Positions 44,226-56,157 of a stretch of DNA of 64,000 nt are shown in pieces. The notes beneath the pieces are model-generated. The model was given only the letters and a program-made list of their open reading frames with translations. It was not told where the DNA came from and did no database searches. The translations under genes and the position numbers were made by a program. Where the stretch lies: the NCBI RefSeq assembly GCF_032452875.1, contig NC_083869.1:124440001-124504000 (forward strand). The letters run 5' to 3'. Each line of letters opens with the position of its first letter. Positions within the stretch are counted from its first letter, which is position 1. The DNA is from Bos javanicus. Its lineage: Eukaryota > Chordata > Mammalia > Artiodactyla > Bovidae.

Positions 44226-46589
44226 CGATATATATTACTGTTTCTCAAATGTATACAGATGTTGTTACGCTTAATAAAATCAAAATATACTTAAAAGATG
44301 TACTGATTTATAATAGCTTTGTCATGTATTTTGTTAATCAAGAATTACTAAAATTATAGCTACAATCCCATGAAGATCTACTAAAATGTTTTATCTAAAG
44401 AGGAGTCTACAAAATTAATGGTTATTGAGGTTGAAAATAAGAGTTGAATATCTTAACCTTAGGTAGAAAATCACTTCATGAGACTGGGCTCCTTGAATTA
44501 GAACTGTGCATAAGTCATTTTTGTTGCTGGTGACACATAGAAGTTATTTAATAAATTAGTTCTTGAACTAAACTGAACATGGCCTTAAATTAAGTATGTG
44601 AACTCTGGAATCACCCTTCTGCATGTTTTTTCAAGTTGGTGAAAGAATTTTTCAGCCCTAAAAGTCGGAGATCTGTGGAATGTAAAATAGAAATATTAGG
44701 GTATCATATGAAGCTAGAGCCTTTCCTTAGAAAAATGTTACTCAGGAACTGGAATTTTCTTACCACACTAATGGCATGTCTAATCTGTTAAGATTCTACT
44801 GCAAATGTGATTGAAATGATATCACTCACCACTGGCTCACACAACACACACACAACACTGGATAATGAAAGTTCAGGATCTAAAGCTTTTTAAAGTAGAG
44901 TTATCTCTAAAGAAAAACCAAACTATTACATATAAAATTATACGTCTTGGATGTGCTTCACAATAACACGGGGAAGAGAAGCAGGTAGATGATAGAGATG
45001 AAATAAGATTGTCTGTGAGTCGATAGCTGTTGAAGCTGAGTGATGAGTACCTGGGGTTCATTACAGTATACTGTCAACTGTTCTATTATATATGTTTAAA
45101 ATCATTCAAAAATTTTATGTAAGTTTTTAACTAAATCAAGTTTAAAGAGATTGGCAAAGCTATGACAGTAACATTTGTCCCAAGTATTACCTGAAATACT
45201 GCAATCAGGAAAAGACTCAACATTTATGTCTATTTAGGACTTTTAGAACTTAAAAACACACATCTGAGCACTGTACTTTGCAATTTAAGGGAAGAAATGG
45301 CTAAAGTATATTCTTGTGACGAGATCAGCCTTCCAAAGTCTTCATAATTCTCTAGCAAACAATATGACCAGTATTTTACCATCCCAGGGTCTAGGTCCAC
45401 ACAGATAATTACGCTGATGACCTCAGCTGCCCAGGGCGTTATTAAGTGTTTGTAGTGTGTAGACATATGCTGGTTCTTCCCTTGAGCCACTCTATCAACT
45501 TATCCCCAAATGGGGAGATGGAGAAACCACAGCTGAGGTCCTGCATGAAATCTGTCACACTGTTTCCAGGAAAAGACAAGTTAAATCTTTATCTTTAGTC
45601 TAATTTATACAAGTAATTTATTAACAAAAAGAAATGGGTAAAAAAAAAAGAGAGAGAAACTTCTAGAGAGCAGCCACTATCTATAAATGCTTTTCTTTTG
45701 AAATGTGTATAATATACAAAATTGGTAACCTAACACCAACATTATGGATATAGCATATTTTAAAACAGTCTCTTGAATAAATGGTGCTTATCTTTCTGTA
45801 AAGGGATGTTTTTCCTTTCCCCTTTCTTGTATCTTCCAGATTTACAATGATGAGTATTATCACATGGATACCCAGGGGAAAAAAGGGTCCCTACAGTTCA
45901 GGAACAGAAGAAAACTTAAATTACCACATTATGTAGTGAATTATAAGTCCCATTGCACAACTCAATTTGGCCCAGTTTAATACATAGGCTACAATCTCGT
46001 TTTTCTTTTAGTCCTACCCTTGCGCATAGTCCCAGTGTAAACTAGACATCTTTTTCTTCATTCTCCTCATGAGTAAGAAGACAGAGTCATCTCTGTTTCT
46101 CCATAGGTTGATTTCAAAGGGTAGGTAACATTAATCTTCAAATAATTTCCGAATTTGAAATCTCCTGGTTTCAAGAAATATTCAGAACCTAGAATCTTTT
46201 ACTAGACCAATTCTGGGCCATATAACTATCCCTCTCATTTCAAGGCTTTCTAACTGATTTGCTTCTGCTCTATTATTGTTCTCCTGTCAGTCTCTTGCTT
46301 CACAGTCTCCAAAATATATCAGATCACTTCATTTTTCGGTATCTTTTTTGCTTAAAACCTGCCCTACTTCTAAGCACTAATATACAATGGGATAATGCAA
46401 AAATAAACTAAAATTTCATGAGTCTACCTACAATGTTCAACCTGATGCTGGGTTCAATCTGATTATCTGATTCAATCTGATTATTATTCACATGTAGAAG
46501 TAGGTTTTTATAAGCACATTTTTCTCAATAATTAAAAAGCAACAACAATAAACCATCCTTAGTAAATGGAAGAGGGCTGTATTTCTTCA
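44226..46589. other. Unique intronic sequence, about 2.4 kb
   Basis: The longest stretch without a repeat I can name; no exon, RNA gene or CpG cluster recognised. Confidence 0.45.
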
Positions 46590-46940
46590 CTTGGCCTTGA
46601 TATGCATGTGTGGAAACTGCTGGGTGCCTATCCTTTATGTCACTTTTTTCTTATTAACAAAATCCCCATATAATTAAGGGCAGAATGTGCTCAACTAAAA
46701 GGCTACATTTCCCAGCTCTCCTCACAGACAGAGGCACCCGTAGGATATAAATGGAAGGCACTGCCCTTTGGCCTTCTACCCCTCCCCCCACTGCCTTCTA
46801 GCCTAGAACACAGATGGCTGGCTACAGTATAAGTAATCATCTTACGACCTTCAGAATAGAAGCCATATGTTGAGGCTGCTAGAGCATAAATTTAGAAGAC
46901 CAGGTCTCTAATTTCATGGGACTGAGAAAGTTTGGTTTTT
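46590..46940 (+). repeat. Old mammalian interspersed repeat, class not assigned
   Basis: ctacatttcccagctctcct, gtaggatataaatggaagg and agaagccatatgttgaggct recall a common mammalian MER-type repeat. Confidence 0.45.
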
Positions 46941-46963
46941 TTTTTTTCAAATATACACATAGG

Positions 46964-47132
46964 CAAAAGGTGAACAGGGCAGCAGAGGATGAGACGGTTA
47001 GATAGAATCACCAACTCAACAGACACAAATTTGAGCAAACTCCAGGAGATAGTGAAGGACAGGGGAGCCTGGCATGCTGCAGTCCATGGGGTCGCAAAGA
47101 GTCAGACATGACTTAACGACCGGACAACAACA
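46964..47132 (+). mobile_element. BovB LINE 3' tail with 11-bp target-site duplication
   Basis: gaacagggcagcagaggatg to acgaccggacaacaacaa. atacacatagg lies at 46953-46963 and 47133-47143. Confidence 0.92.
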
Positions 47133-47470
47133 ATACACATAGGTTTTTCTCTCTAAAATAGATCCATGACTTGAACATTCACACGAAAAAACATTCTGAT
47201 ACACCATATCAAAAATCTGGCTATGGACACTTACCATAGACAGGCAAAACAATTGACTGATTTTTAAGAGACTGGTTCTAAATTAGACAAACATGAATCT
47301 GAACCTCTTCAGCCAACTGGCTACCATGTGGCTTCTTGGACACATAACATCTCTAAGCCACTGTTTCTTTATTAAACTGTTGCTAAGTCATGAGCTATTC
47401 TGATTATTAAATACTAGCTCTTAGTGCCATGCCTGGTATAATCTTGCAAAGCCAAACATGTATGCTCTCT

Positions 47471-47557
47471 CACTCGTGTGCTATCATGTCTGACTCTTTG
47501 CCACCTCATGGACTATCGCCCGCCAGGCTCCTCTGCCCAAGAAATTTTTCCAGGCAG
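47471..47557 (-). mobile_element. Bov-tA SINE, tail fragment
   Basis: gtgtgctatcatgtctgactc to aatttttccaggca; the head is missing. It abuts an old L1 piece. Confidence 0.8.
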
Positions 47558-48165
47558 CAGTTCTACTCCTAAGTATCTACCCTAGAGAAACTCTGAGGTG
47601 CTCATCCACGGCTACTCATCCAATACCCACAAATACAAGTAGATATGTAGAAGAATGTTTATGGCAATGTCTGTCCTCGGGAAAATGAACACATTAATTG
47701 AGGAGTAGTTACACAATGGAATATTATACCATGGTAAACGTAAGTCAACTACAATCACATGAAGTAACATACATGGGCCTCTTAGAAGCAATGTAGAGTG
47801 AAAAAACCAAATAGCAGAAGGATTCAAAACACACCATTTTCATAAATCTCCAAACAAGCAAAACTAAATGCTATAATTTTAAGGATACATATTAATAGAT
47901 TATTTTTTTAATTACTGTAAAATACAAAACGCACAGCAGCAGTTATCTCTGAGGGGAAGACAGGAGAATAGATAGGAGAGAGGAGTAGCATTGGTAATGT
48001 TCTTGTTCTTAAGTTGATAGTAGGTTCACAAGCATTCCTTTTATTATTATACTTCCTAAATTACATTTTGTTTCACATATTCTTTTAATGTATCAAATGT
48101 CACATGTTAGGCATATAAAAATAGTGTGAAAGAATACTGAGTGCTGATTTAAATCATTAAAAAAA
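47558..48165 (+). repeat. Old L1 LINE 3' UTR
   Basis: tctactcctaagtatctacc, acacaatggaatattatacc, agtagcattggtaatgttct and ttattattatacttcctaaa. Confidence 0.6.
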
Positions 48166-48343
48166 GACACTTCAGGAAAAAAAAAAGATATTCCATTCTT
48201 GTTCCACTCACATACTTGCCATTTCAGAGCCTCAATAGCCAATTTTTACCATAGTATTGTCCTTCCCAGCTTTCCAAGAACTGTTGATATGCTTTGTTTC
48301 CTCTCAAAGTCATGACAAATTTCACTTGAAGAAACAAAATTTC

Positions 48344-48661
48344 TGGGCTTCCCCAGTGGCTCAGTGGTAAAGAATCCACCTGCCAATGCAGGAGACACGG
48401 GTTCGATTCCTGGTCCGGGAAGATCCCACATGCCACAGAGCAACTAAGCTCCTGAACCACAACGACTGAGCCTGTGCTCTAGATAGAGCCCAGGAACCAC
48501 AACCACTGAAACCCGCACCCTCTAGAGCCTGTGCTCCCCAACGGAGGCCACCGCAGCGAGAAGCCCAAGCACCACCGTACACAGCAGCCCCCTTGCAGCA
48601 ACTAGAGAAAAGCCAGGGCAGCAGTGAAGACCCAGCACAGCTATAAATTACTTAATTAAAG
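48344..48661 (+). mobile_element. CHR-2-type SINE, full length, with 13-bp target-site duplication
   Basis: ctgggcttccccagtggctc, cgggttcgattcctggtccg and the long CHR-2 body ending ataaattacttaatt. gaaacaaaatttc flanks it at 48331-48343 and 48662-48674. Confidence 0.93.
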
Positions 48662-48674
48662 GAAACAAAATTTC

Positions 48675-51493
48675 CACATGATCTGAGACATACAAAGTAT
48701 AGCTTCTATAGTATGAATAGTATAAAAGCTAAGGTATGACCATCTCCACAAAGATGTTTTATAAGGAATCAGGGGAATGTTTAAAGAGAACATGAAAAAC
48801 ACACATTTGTAATTAAGTAACTTCAATTTGTGGCAAACCAAAATGCCCTCTAGTCAATATACTAAAATAATTTAAGCAATTTAGTTAACCAGAATTAGTA
48901 CAAAATACCCTAAAAAGTAAACATTAAGATCTCCAACCTATTCTGTAGAATATCTAAAATTAGCTGCATTTTTAATAGCATCTAAACACTGGAAGAGTCC
49001 CTAGCTGTACCTAACAAAAAGAAAGCCATTCATCCTCCAGGGATTAAGAGATCTATTTAAAATTCATAATTAAGCAAAGAATTTGAAGTTACACACATCC
49101 ATGAATTTGGTCTCCCCTTTTGCACATGCCCACAGCTGCTGCATGCCCACTTCTGAATAAGCATGCATTCTCCCTTGTCTCACTTTTTCTGGTTTTGCCT
49201 CACTCTGCCTGTCCTTGCCATACACAGGAGCTTTCCTTTCAGCGTGATGTAGGCTTCTCCACCTCTCTCTTTTTGTGTGCGTTACTTCATTCCACATTAA
49301 AAATGTAAAACACCTGAGGTATTCACTGAGCCCCAACGTGCCCTTATAAATGTCTTTAATAGATCAGGAGCACAAATGAGGCCAGTGAACCCTTGGAGAG
49401 CCCTTTGAGAGTTGAACCAGCTAGCCATCTTCTTCATTACTTGATTTTTATCGGTCAGAGCTTTATGCTGAGTACTGGGGAGAGGAAGGCGTACAGGAGG
49501 AGGCATTGAAACAAAACACAGTCGCTACCAGAACGAAAGGAAAAGTGGAGTCACTATTGCAAGTGCAAGTCTGAGCAGCTGTTAACAGATCGAATGATAA
49601 CTTCATAATACACATCAACACAATAAGTATAGCTCATCGTTTAACTTAAAGAAAATAAAAGAAAAAGAACATTAAATACCTACACCTAGAACATTCTACT
49701 GGTGCACACTGCTTTCTTCTTTTAAACTCCTTTTGTTTCCTTTAGAGTGTCACTATGTTACCATGTAAGATATTCTTCTATCTATTCTCCTTTACAATAT
49801 TCTGGGTGGGGAAACAACTCCTTTAAAAACCATCAGTTTAAAAACTGCCAAGTAGTCCTTATCATAAACAAACATTAACTGAACTCATATTATGTAACAG
49901 GTACATCCTTAAAGATGTACACAACCATCTTTATCAACATGAAGAAGGGGAGAGGGAGGGAGCAAAGGAGGAGGAAGGACAAAGGGAGGAGGAAGGAGAA
50001 GAAAGAGAAGAAGGAAAAGATGACAACTTACGTTCTAGGTGAGGTTCTCCTTAGCAACATATATTATACAAAGAATGGTCTGCATGTAATTATCGCCTGA
50101 TAACTAACCAAGTAACAATAGTAGGGGTTGCATGGACATAAAGCCAATTATAGCATAATCAGAGATAATTCAGTTCATATCACTATTAAAAACTACTTTT
50201 ATTACTCCCAAATTTATAGATGTTATAAATAGAATTATAGTCTGCTTCTACAAATTCATTTTGAAATCTTGATTTTCTCCCTTAGAACCAAATGAACTGT
50301 TATCTTCAAAGGCTTTTACCAAACTAACATTAGATTTTCTTTGTTTGTTCCATAGACCAGGGTTGAAAGCTATACTCCTAGCATGTGTGTAGGGAAGGAA
50401 TTTTTCCTTTCTCTTTTTTCTAATAAACTGAGTTTCCTATTATTATTACTATTATAATTAAAAGAACAAAGTAAGACTTCCCAAAGAAATCAGAATGAGA
50501 GGGGCTGGAGGGATGAAATCCATAAGGCTCCATATTATCTCAAAAAGGGAAAATATAAAAGGCCAGAGAGAAATACCATCAATATGTTTACAGTGCTACT
50601 GATATTTGATGATTACGGGTAATTCTTAATTTTGCATTCATACTTTTCTTTTTTGCTCCAAATTTCTAAAATTCTAGTTATTACTTTTAAAATTTAAACA
50701 GACAAGACATTTTAAGTCATTTATTTCTATGGATCTTCTTTGCAGAAAACTATCTCTGCTGATAAATTAATACCATGGTATAGGTAATTTTTGAAAAATA
50801 TGTCTTAAAACTCGGGGTAGACTCAATAAAAAAGCTCTTTGTCCAAAGAATATTCATTTAATAAAACCTGCCTACAACTACCTACAACTCATTCTTCCTC
50901 ATCATTTGTCTCCACAACAAAAGTTATTATAATCTGATATACTCTCAAATACTAAGAAATGTGTCTCAAAGACAAAATCACCATCTAGTGATTTTCCTTG
51001 AGGCCTTCTTGTTTGCTTTTCATATCCCATACCTCTGGGTAATGGGTAATTCATTCGTTAAGACGTTGAGACATGAAAAGTTCCCAGTAAAAAAAAAAAA
51101 AGTAAATGTCATGCTTTCATTTTCTTATCAAGCAACACATTGAATATCCTAATACATATTTCCTGGCACATCACAGGTCAGACAGTTGTAAACATTTTCT
51201 TTTAGTCACACAACATACAACCAATCTCTGAATATTTTGGTTTCCCTACTTTGGACTAGAGTAACTCATCTCATAATTTAATGTAATTGGAACCAGACTA
51301 GAACAGTTTCCCCAACAGACTTGAACCAACTAAACATAATATCAAAACTGGTTATTTCAATCATTTCCCAAGAAATATTTTGCTATCTGATTTCAGGTGA
51401 CATATTTTAATGTTAGTTACCTAACTTTCATCAGAGCATTAGCAAGAATTATTTTGAAAGTAGTGTACAGAAAAGGAAAGAACAGTTAAATTC
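48675..51493. other. Mostly unique intronic sequence with a purine-rich tract
   Basis: 49939-50019 is almost pure A/G (gaaggggagagggagggag...). An L2- or MIR-like trace cannot be excluded. No exon recognised. Confidence 0.45.
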
Positions 51494-51509
51494 AAGATTT
51501 AAGCTCTCA

Positions 51510-51606
51510 GTTCAATCCCTGGGTCAGGGAGATCTCCTGGAAAAGGAAATGGCAACCCACTCCAGTATTCTTGCCGCCACCCCCCGCCAAAAAAAAAAGC
51601 AGCTCA
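51510..51606 (+). mobile_element. Short Bov-tA SINE with 16-bp target-site duplication
   Basis: Starts inside the tRNA-like head (gttcaatccctgggtcaggg), stops at agtattcttgcc, then an A-run. aagatttaagctctca flanks it at 51494-51509 and 51607-51622. Confidence 0.9.
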
Positions 51607-51649
51607 AAGATTTAAGCTCTCAACCCAACTTAACATTTGTTTAAGAGCT

Positions 51650-51905
51650 ACGGTAGTTTGCTTACAAAGACAGCCACCAACTCTTCCTATCAAGAATTAG
51701 AGTCACAACATGAGGCCCTGTTTTCCAGCCAGCCTCCAGATGATGAACCACCCTAGCTGAAGCATCAGACATGAACCTAAGCCCATCTTGTGCCCTCCAG
51801 CTGCAGCCCCGCCACTGGTGCTCACACCGCATGAAACAGAGACAAGCTGCCCGAGCTCACACCACATGGAGCAGAAATGAACCACTTTCACAAAGTCCTG
51901 CCCAA
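51650..51905 (+). repeat. Old mammalian interspersed repeat, class not assigned
   Basis: catcagacatgaacctaagc, catcttgtgccctccagctg and cacatggagcagaaatgaa match a familiar MER-type repeat. Confidence 0.4.
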
Positions 51906-51960
51906 AGCCTGTCAGGCTCGTCCATCCCTGGAAGTTTTCAGGCAAGAATACTGCAGTAGG
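51906..51960 (-). mobile_element. Bov-A-type SINE fragment
   Basis: gtcaggctcgtccatccctgg and ttttcaggcaagaatactgc only. Confidence 0.65.
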
Positions 51961-51974
51961 CCTTTAAATTTTTA

Positions 51975-53150
51975 AATATCAAGGTCTTAAAAGTACTTTC
52001 AGTGATGGACAGAACAACTAGACAGAAGACCAACAAGGAAAAAGAAGAGTTTCAGAACAGAATCAACCAACCGACTGTGCCGCACAGACATCTTATAGAA
52101 AACTCCACTCAACAACAGAAAACTACATATTCTTCTCAAGTGCACACAGAGCATTCTCCAAAAAAGACATAAATTAGATCATAAAACAAGCTTTAATACA
52201 TTTGAAATGATCAAATTCATACAAAGAATATTCTCTGATCACATGGAATAAAATTAGAAATTAATAATGGGATGAAATTTGGAGAATTCACAAACATAAA
52301 AATTAATACATTCCTAAATAACTAATGGATCAAATAAGAAATCACAAAAGAAATTAGAAAAGACTTTGAAATGAATGAAAATGAAAATACAACATACTTA
52401 TGGTATGCAGAGAAACCAATGCTCTGAGGGAAACTTACAGCTATAAACAAGCACACTAAAAAAGAAAAAAGGTACCAAATCAATAACCTAAACTTCCACC
52501 TTAAGAAATTGGAAAATAGAAGAGCAAGCTAACTAAAACAAAAAGGAAAAAAAAATGTAAGAGTGGGGAGAAAAGGTAAGAGTAGAAATAGACGACATGG
52601 AGAACAGAAAACCAATAGAGAAAACCAATGAAATCACATTTTTTCTTTGAAAGTTTGGATCAATGTACAAAAATCAATGTAATACACCATATCAATAAAA
52701 GTTCTTCATGATCATCTCAATAGATGCAGAAAAAGCATCTGACAATACCCAACACCCTTTCATGATGGAAAAAAAACACACAAACAAGGAAGAGACGGAA
52801 ACTTCCTCAATCTGATGAAGAGTATGAAAAACTTACAACTAACATCAACACATACCACACACAGGGAAAAGCTTTCTCCCTAGTATCAGGAACAAAACCA
52901 GGATGTTTGCTCTTACCACTTCTATTTGACATTGTACTTAAGGTTCTAGCCAGGGCCATTAAGCAAGAAAAAGATATAAAAATGATTAGAAAGGGAGAAG
53001 TAGATTATATCAATTTACAGATGACACAATCTTGTACATTGAAAATTCTATGGAATTCACACACACACACACACACACACACCTACTACAAGAAGCAAGT
53101 TTAGCAAGATTGCAGGATACAAGGTCAACATTCAAAAATCAATCGTATTT
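51975..53150 (+). mobile_element. L1 LINE, ORF2 fragment with internal deletion, split by CHR-2
   Basis: cattctccaaaaaagacata, acatggaataaaattagaaa, gagggaaacttacagctata, then after a jump atgatcatctcaatagatgc, accaggatgtttgctcttac and ttacagatgacacaatctt. The frames are broken by stops, so no protein is made. An (AC)n run lies at 53059-53082. Confidence 0.9.
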
Positions 53151-53151
53151 C

Positions 53152-53450
53152 AGACTTCCATGGCGGTCCAGTGGTTAACCAATGAAGGGGACACAGGTTC
53201 GATCCCTGCTCTGGAAAGATTCCACATGCCATGGGGCAACGAAGCCCATGGGCCACAATGAGCCCACATTCTAGAGCCTGGGAGCTACTGAGCCCACACA
53301 CTCTAGAACCCATGCTCAGCAACAAGAGAAGCCACCGGAATGAGAAGCTCCCGCACTGCAACTAGAGAGTAGCTGCCACTGGCCGCAACTAGAAAAGGCT
53401 GATGTACAGTAACAAAGACCCAGTGCAGCCGAAAACAAATATTTTTTAAT
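53152..53450 (+). mobile_element. CHR-2-type SINE nested in L1
   Basis: gacttccatggcggtccagt, caggttcgatccctgctctg and the long CHR-2 body; L1 ORF2 sequence resumes directly afterwards. Confidence 0.9.
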
Positions 53451-53535
53451 GAATTTCATTTCTATACATAAGCAATAAACAATGCAAAAATGAAATTAGG
53501 AAAACAATTCCATTTATAATAGAATCAGAACAACG
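53451..53535 (+). mobile_element. L1 LINE, ORF2 continuation
   Basis: tttctatacataagcaataa and aaacaattccatttataata continue the L1 interrupted at 53150. Confidence 0.85.
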
Positions 53536-53790
53536 CTATTCTCATGTGTCCTTCAAGAATTTACTCAGTCACTTCTTGGAAGGCCTTCCCTTGGCCACTC
53601 CCTTGTGCCTAGTAGAATTTTCTTTTCTTCCTCGGTTTTCCTCCTCTGTAATCCCATAATGTCCTGTGCATATCTCCTTATGGAGCTATTCCCACTTTTA
53701 CTGGTAGTATCCTTGAAGGTAGCAATTGTGCCATTTTCATCTCTGAAATTCTTATTTCTAGTACAGTGACTAGCAAAGAATAAAATATTA
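53536..53790 (+). repeat. L2 LINE 3' end
   Basis: agtcacttcttggaaggcct, tcctgtgcatatctccttat, atccttgaaggtagcaattg and tctagtacagtgactagc. Confidence 0.75.
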
Positions 53791-53935
53791 GATAGATGAA
53801 TGGTGGAGAGGTGATGGCACAAAATATCCAAACGGAGTTATCCCAGAGACAGTGAAAAGACAGAAATGGAATATGGAATATGGGTGTCAAGATTGGAAAA
53901 CACAGATCTTCAACTGCTTCAGCCAAGAATCGTAC

Positions 53936-54001
53936 CCTCATTTCTTGCATCTCCTGCGTTGGCAGGTGGATTCTTTACCACCAGCGCCACCTGGCAAGCC
54001 C
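53936..54001 (-). mobile_element. Bov-tA SINE, head only
   Basis: ttgcatctcctgcgttggca and taccaccagcgccacctgg. Confidence 0.82.
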
Positions 54002-54298
54002 CAATAGAACCTCTAAGAATACATAAAATCTTAGAAAAATAGATGATGAAATATGGAGAAAAAGGCAAAGTTTTTCAATGTGTGAAGGGTTACTTTTATA
54101 CATTAAAGTAAACCCAGTTTGTCTTGGTCATAGAACATGGTCTCTAATGAGTCAATGATCTATCATTTGTCATACCTGTTTTTCTAGATAATTTAAAATG
54201 AAGTAGAAGAGAAACCTAAATGAGAAATCGTTCGCTATTTTGAAGTTTAGTAAAAAGGGAGCAAGGGAAACAAAAAAAGACTTTAAAAAATCAATATG
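54002..54298. other. Unique intronic sequence
   Basis: Nothing recognised. Confidence 0.4.
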
Positions 54299-54412
54299 GA
54301 CTTCCTTGGCAGTCCAGTAGTTAAGACTCTCCACTTGCAACACAAGGGCCATGGGTTTTAATCCTGGTGGGGGAACTAAGACCCCTCACATGCCAGGCGG
54401 CATGGCCAAAAA
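54299..54412 (+). mobile_element. CHR-type SINE, short form
   Basis: ggacttccttggcagtccag, gggggaactaagacccctc and catggcc followed by an A-tail. Confidence 0.88.
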
Positions 54413-54605
54413 AAAGAATATGTACTGACCATGTCTAAGATTTCTAGATGCCACAGGGAATGTGACAAAGTACAAGACTAAGTCCCCCACTTACAATCTT
54501 GTCACATACAGGAAAAATGATACAAGGCAGCAGATGTCACATATATCTGCAAGTTTTCAGAAAAAAATGAAAGAAATCCTTCTTTGAGGAGAATCAATTC
54601 TCCCT

Positions 54606-54950
54606 GGGGCTTCCCTCGTGGTCCAGTGGTTAAGAATCTGCCTTACAATGCAGAGGACACCGGCTGGACCCCTGGTCTGGGTTCCACATGCTGTGGAGCA
54701 ACTAAGATCACTCACTACAACTACTAAGCCCATGCTCTAGAGCCCGAGAGCCGAGACCACTGAGCCCACGGGCTGCAACTACTGAAGCCCGAGCGCCTAC
54801 GGCCTGCGCTTGGCAACAAGAGAAGCCCCTGCAAAAAGCCCACGCCCTGCAAGTCAAGAGTGGCCCCTGCTCACCAGAACTCAAGAAAGCCCCTGTGCAG
54901 CAAAGAAGACCCAGCACAGCCAATAAATAAATAATAATAATAAATTTAAC
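54606..54950 (+). mobile_element. CHR-2-type SINE, long form, with target-site duplication
   Basis: ggggcttccctcgtggtcca through the CHR-2 body to a (TAA)n tail. aatcaattctccct (54592-54605) and aatcaactctccct (54951-54964) differ at one base. Confidence 0.93.
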
Positions 54951-55137
54951 AATCAACTCTCCCTAATTTACCTTTTTTTTAAATTTGGATTTTCATCAAT
55001 TGAGCTTTCCTAAAAAGATTGATTGTGTTTAGAATGTAACTACATAAAAATCAGAACAGAGATTGCCTCCTAAAGTGGGTAGGGAGGCAGGGATTAGCTG
55101 GGAAGGGAACTTGCTGAGATTGTGATAATGCTTTCTA

Positions 55138-55315
55138 TTAGTGATTCTCAGATTCCCAGAACAGTATCAATGCGTCACTGGGGACTTGCTAGAAATGCAA
55201 ATTCTCAGGCCCCACGCAGACCTATAGAATCAAAAACTCTCAGGATAGGGCCCTGTAATTAGTTTTTAGAAGCCCTCCCAAAATAGAAAATCACTATTAG
55301 AACACCACAGCAACG
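55138..55315 (-). repeat. MER5-like hAT DNA transposon remnant
   Basis: gtgattctcagattcccaga, tagaaatgcaaattctcagg and cccacgcagacctatagaat correspond to MER5A in the opposite orientation to the copy at 17272. Confidence 0.75.
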
Positions 55316-55385
55316 GTCACTGCAGGCAACATCCCTGATAAAAACTAAAAGTAGTCAGCAAAACTTTACAGAGAAACATACTTGC

Positions 55386-55595
55386 AGGGCCTCCCCCATG
55401 GCTCAGCTGGTAAAGAATCCACCTGCCAATGCAGGAGATGCAAGTGACCCAGGTCAGAATGATTCCCGAAGAAGGAAAGGGCAACCCACTCCAGTATTCT
55501 TGCCTGCAGAATTCCATGGACAGAGGAGCCTGGAGGGCTACAGTTCATGGGCTTGCAAAGAGTTGGACATGACTGAGCGTGCACACACACACATG
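55386..55595 (+). mobile_element. Bov-tA SINE
   Basis: Diverged head (agggcctcccccatggctca), Bov-A unit, and a tail ending cgtgcacacacacaca. Confidence 0.92.
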
Positions 55596-55815
55596 ATATT
55601 TGCATAGCTTCAAAGTATGTCCCCCAAAATATTTATTAATTCCTGTGGCAGTTTTAACATATGCCCATAAATTTTTTCAGATTCTCCCCTTCAGGAGATG
55701 GAGCTTGATTTCTGCCACCTTGAATCTAGGCTGGACTTAGGGACTCACTTTTTAGGAAAAGTAGATATTTAGAAAGACACAAAAAAATTAGTAACTTTAC
55801 AGTGGAGAAACCTAG
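55596..55815. repeat. Old mammalian repeat, class not assigned
   Basis: aggagatggagcttgatttc and ctaggctggacttagggact look like an old repeat that continues across the next SINE (atgatgtgatgaggacacat near 56200). Confidence 0.35.
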
Positions 55816-55829
55816 CAGACTTTACCTTA

Positions 55830-56143
55830 GTGAAACTGAAAGTCACTCAGTCATGTCTGACTCTTTGCAACCCCATGGACTATACAGTCCATAGAATTCT
55901 CCAGGCCAACATACTTAAGTGGGCAGCCATTCCCTTCTCCAGGGGATCTTCCCAACCCAGGGATTGAACCCATGTCTCCCACATTGCAGGCGTACTCTTT
56001 AGCAGCTGAGCTACCAGGGAAGCCCAAGAATACTGGAGTGGGTATTCTATCCCTTCTCCAGGAGATCTTTCCAACCCAGCAATCGAACCGGGATCTCCTG
56101 CATTGCAGGTGGATTCTTTACCAGCTGAGCTACCAGAGAAGCC
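55830..56143 (-). mobile_element. Double-headed Bov-tA SINE with 14-bp target-site duplication
   Basis: Minus strand: one tRNA-like head plus a Bov-A start ending at cactccagtattctt (56143 to about 56025), then a complete second Bov-tA. cagactttacctta flanks the whole at 55816-55829 and 56144-56157. Confidence 0.93.
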
Positions 56144-56157
56144 CAGACTTTACCTTA

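Noticed and set aside
46590..46940. Possible promoter or exon because of higher GC
   Set aside because: The pattern matches a dispersed old mammalian repeat; no CpG cluster or splice site of note.
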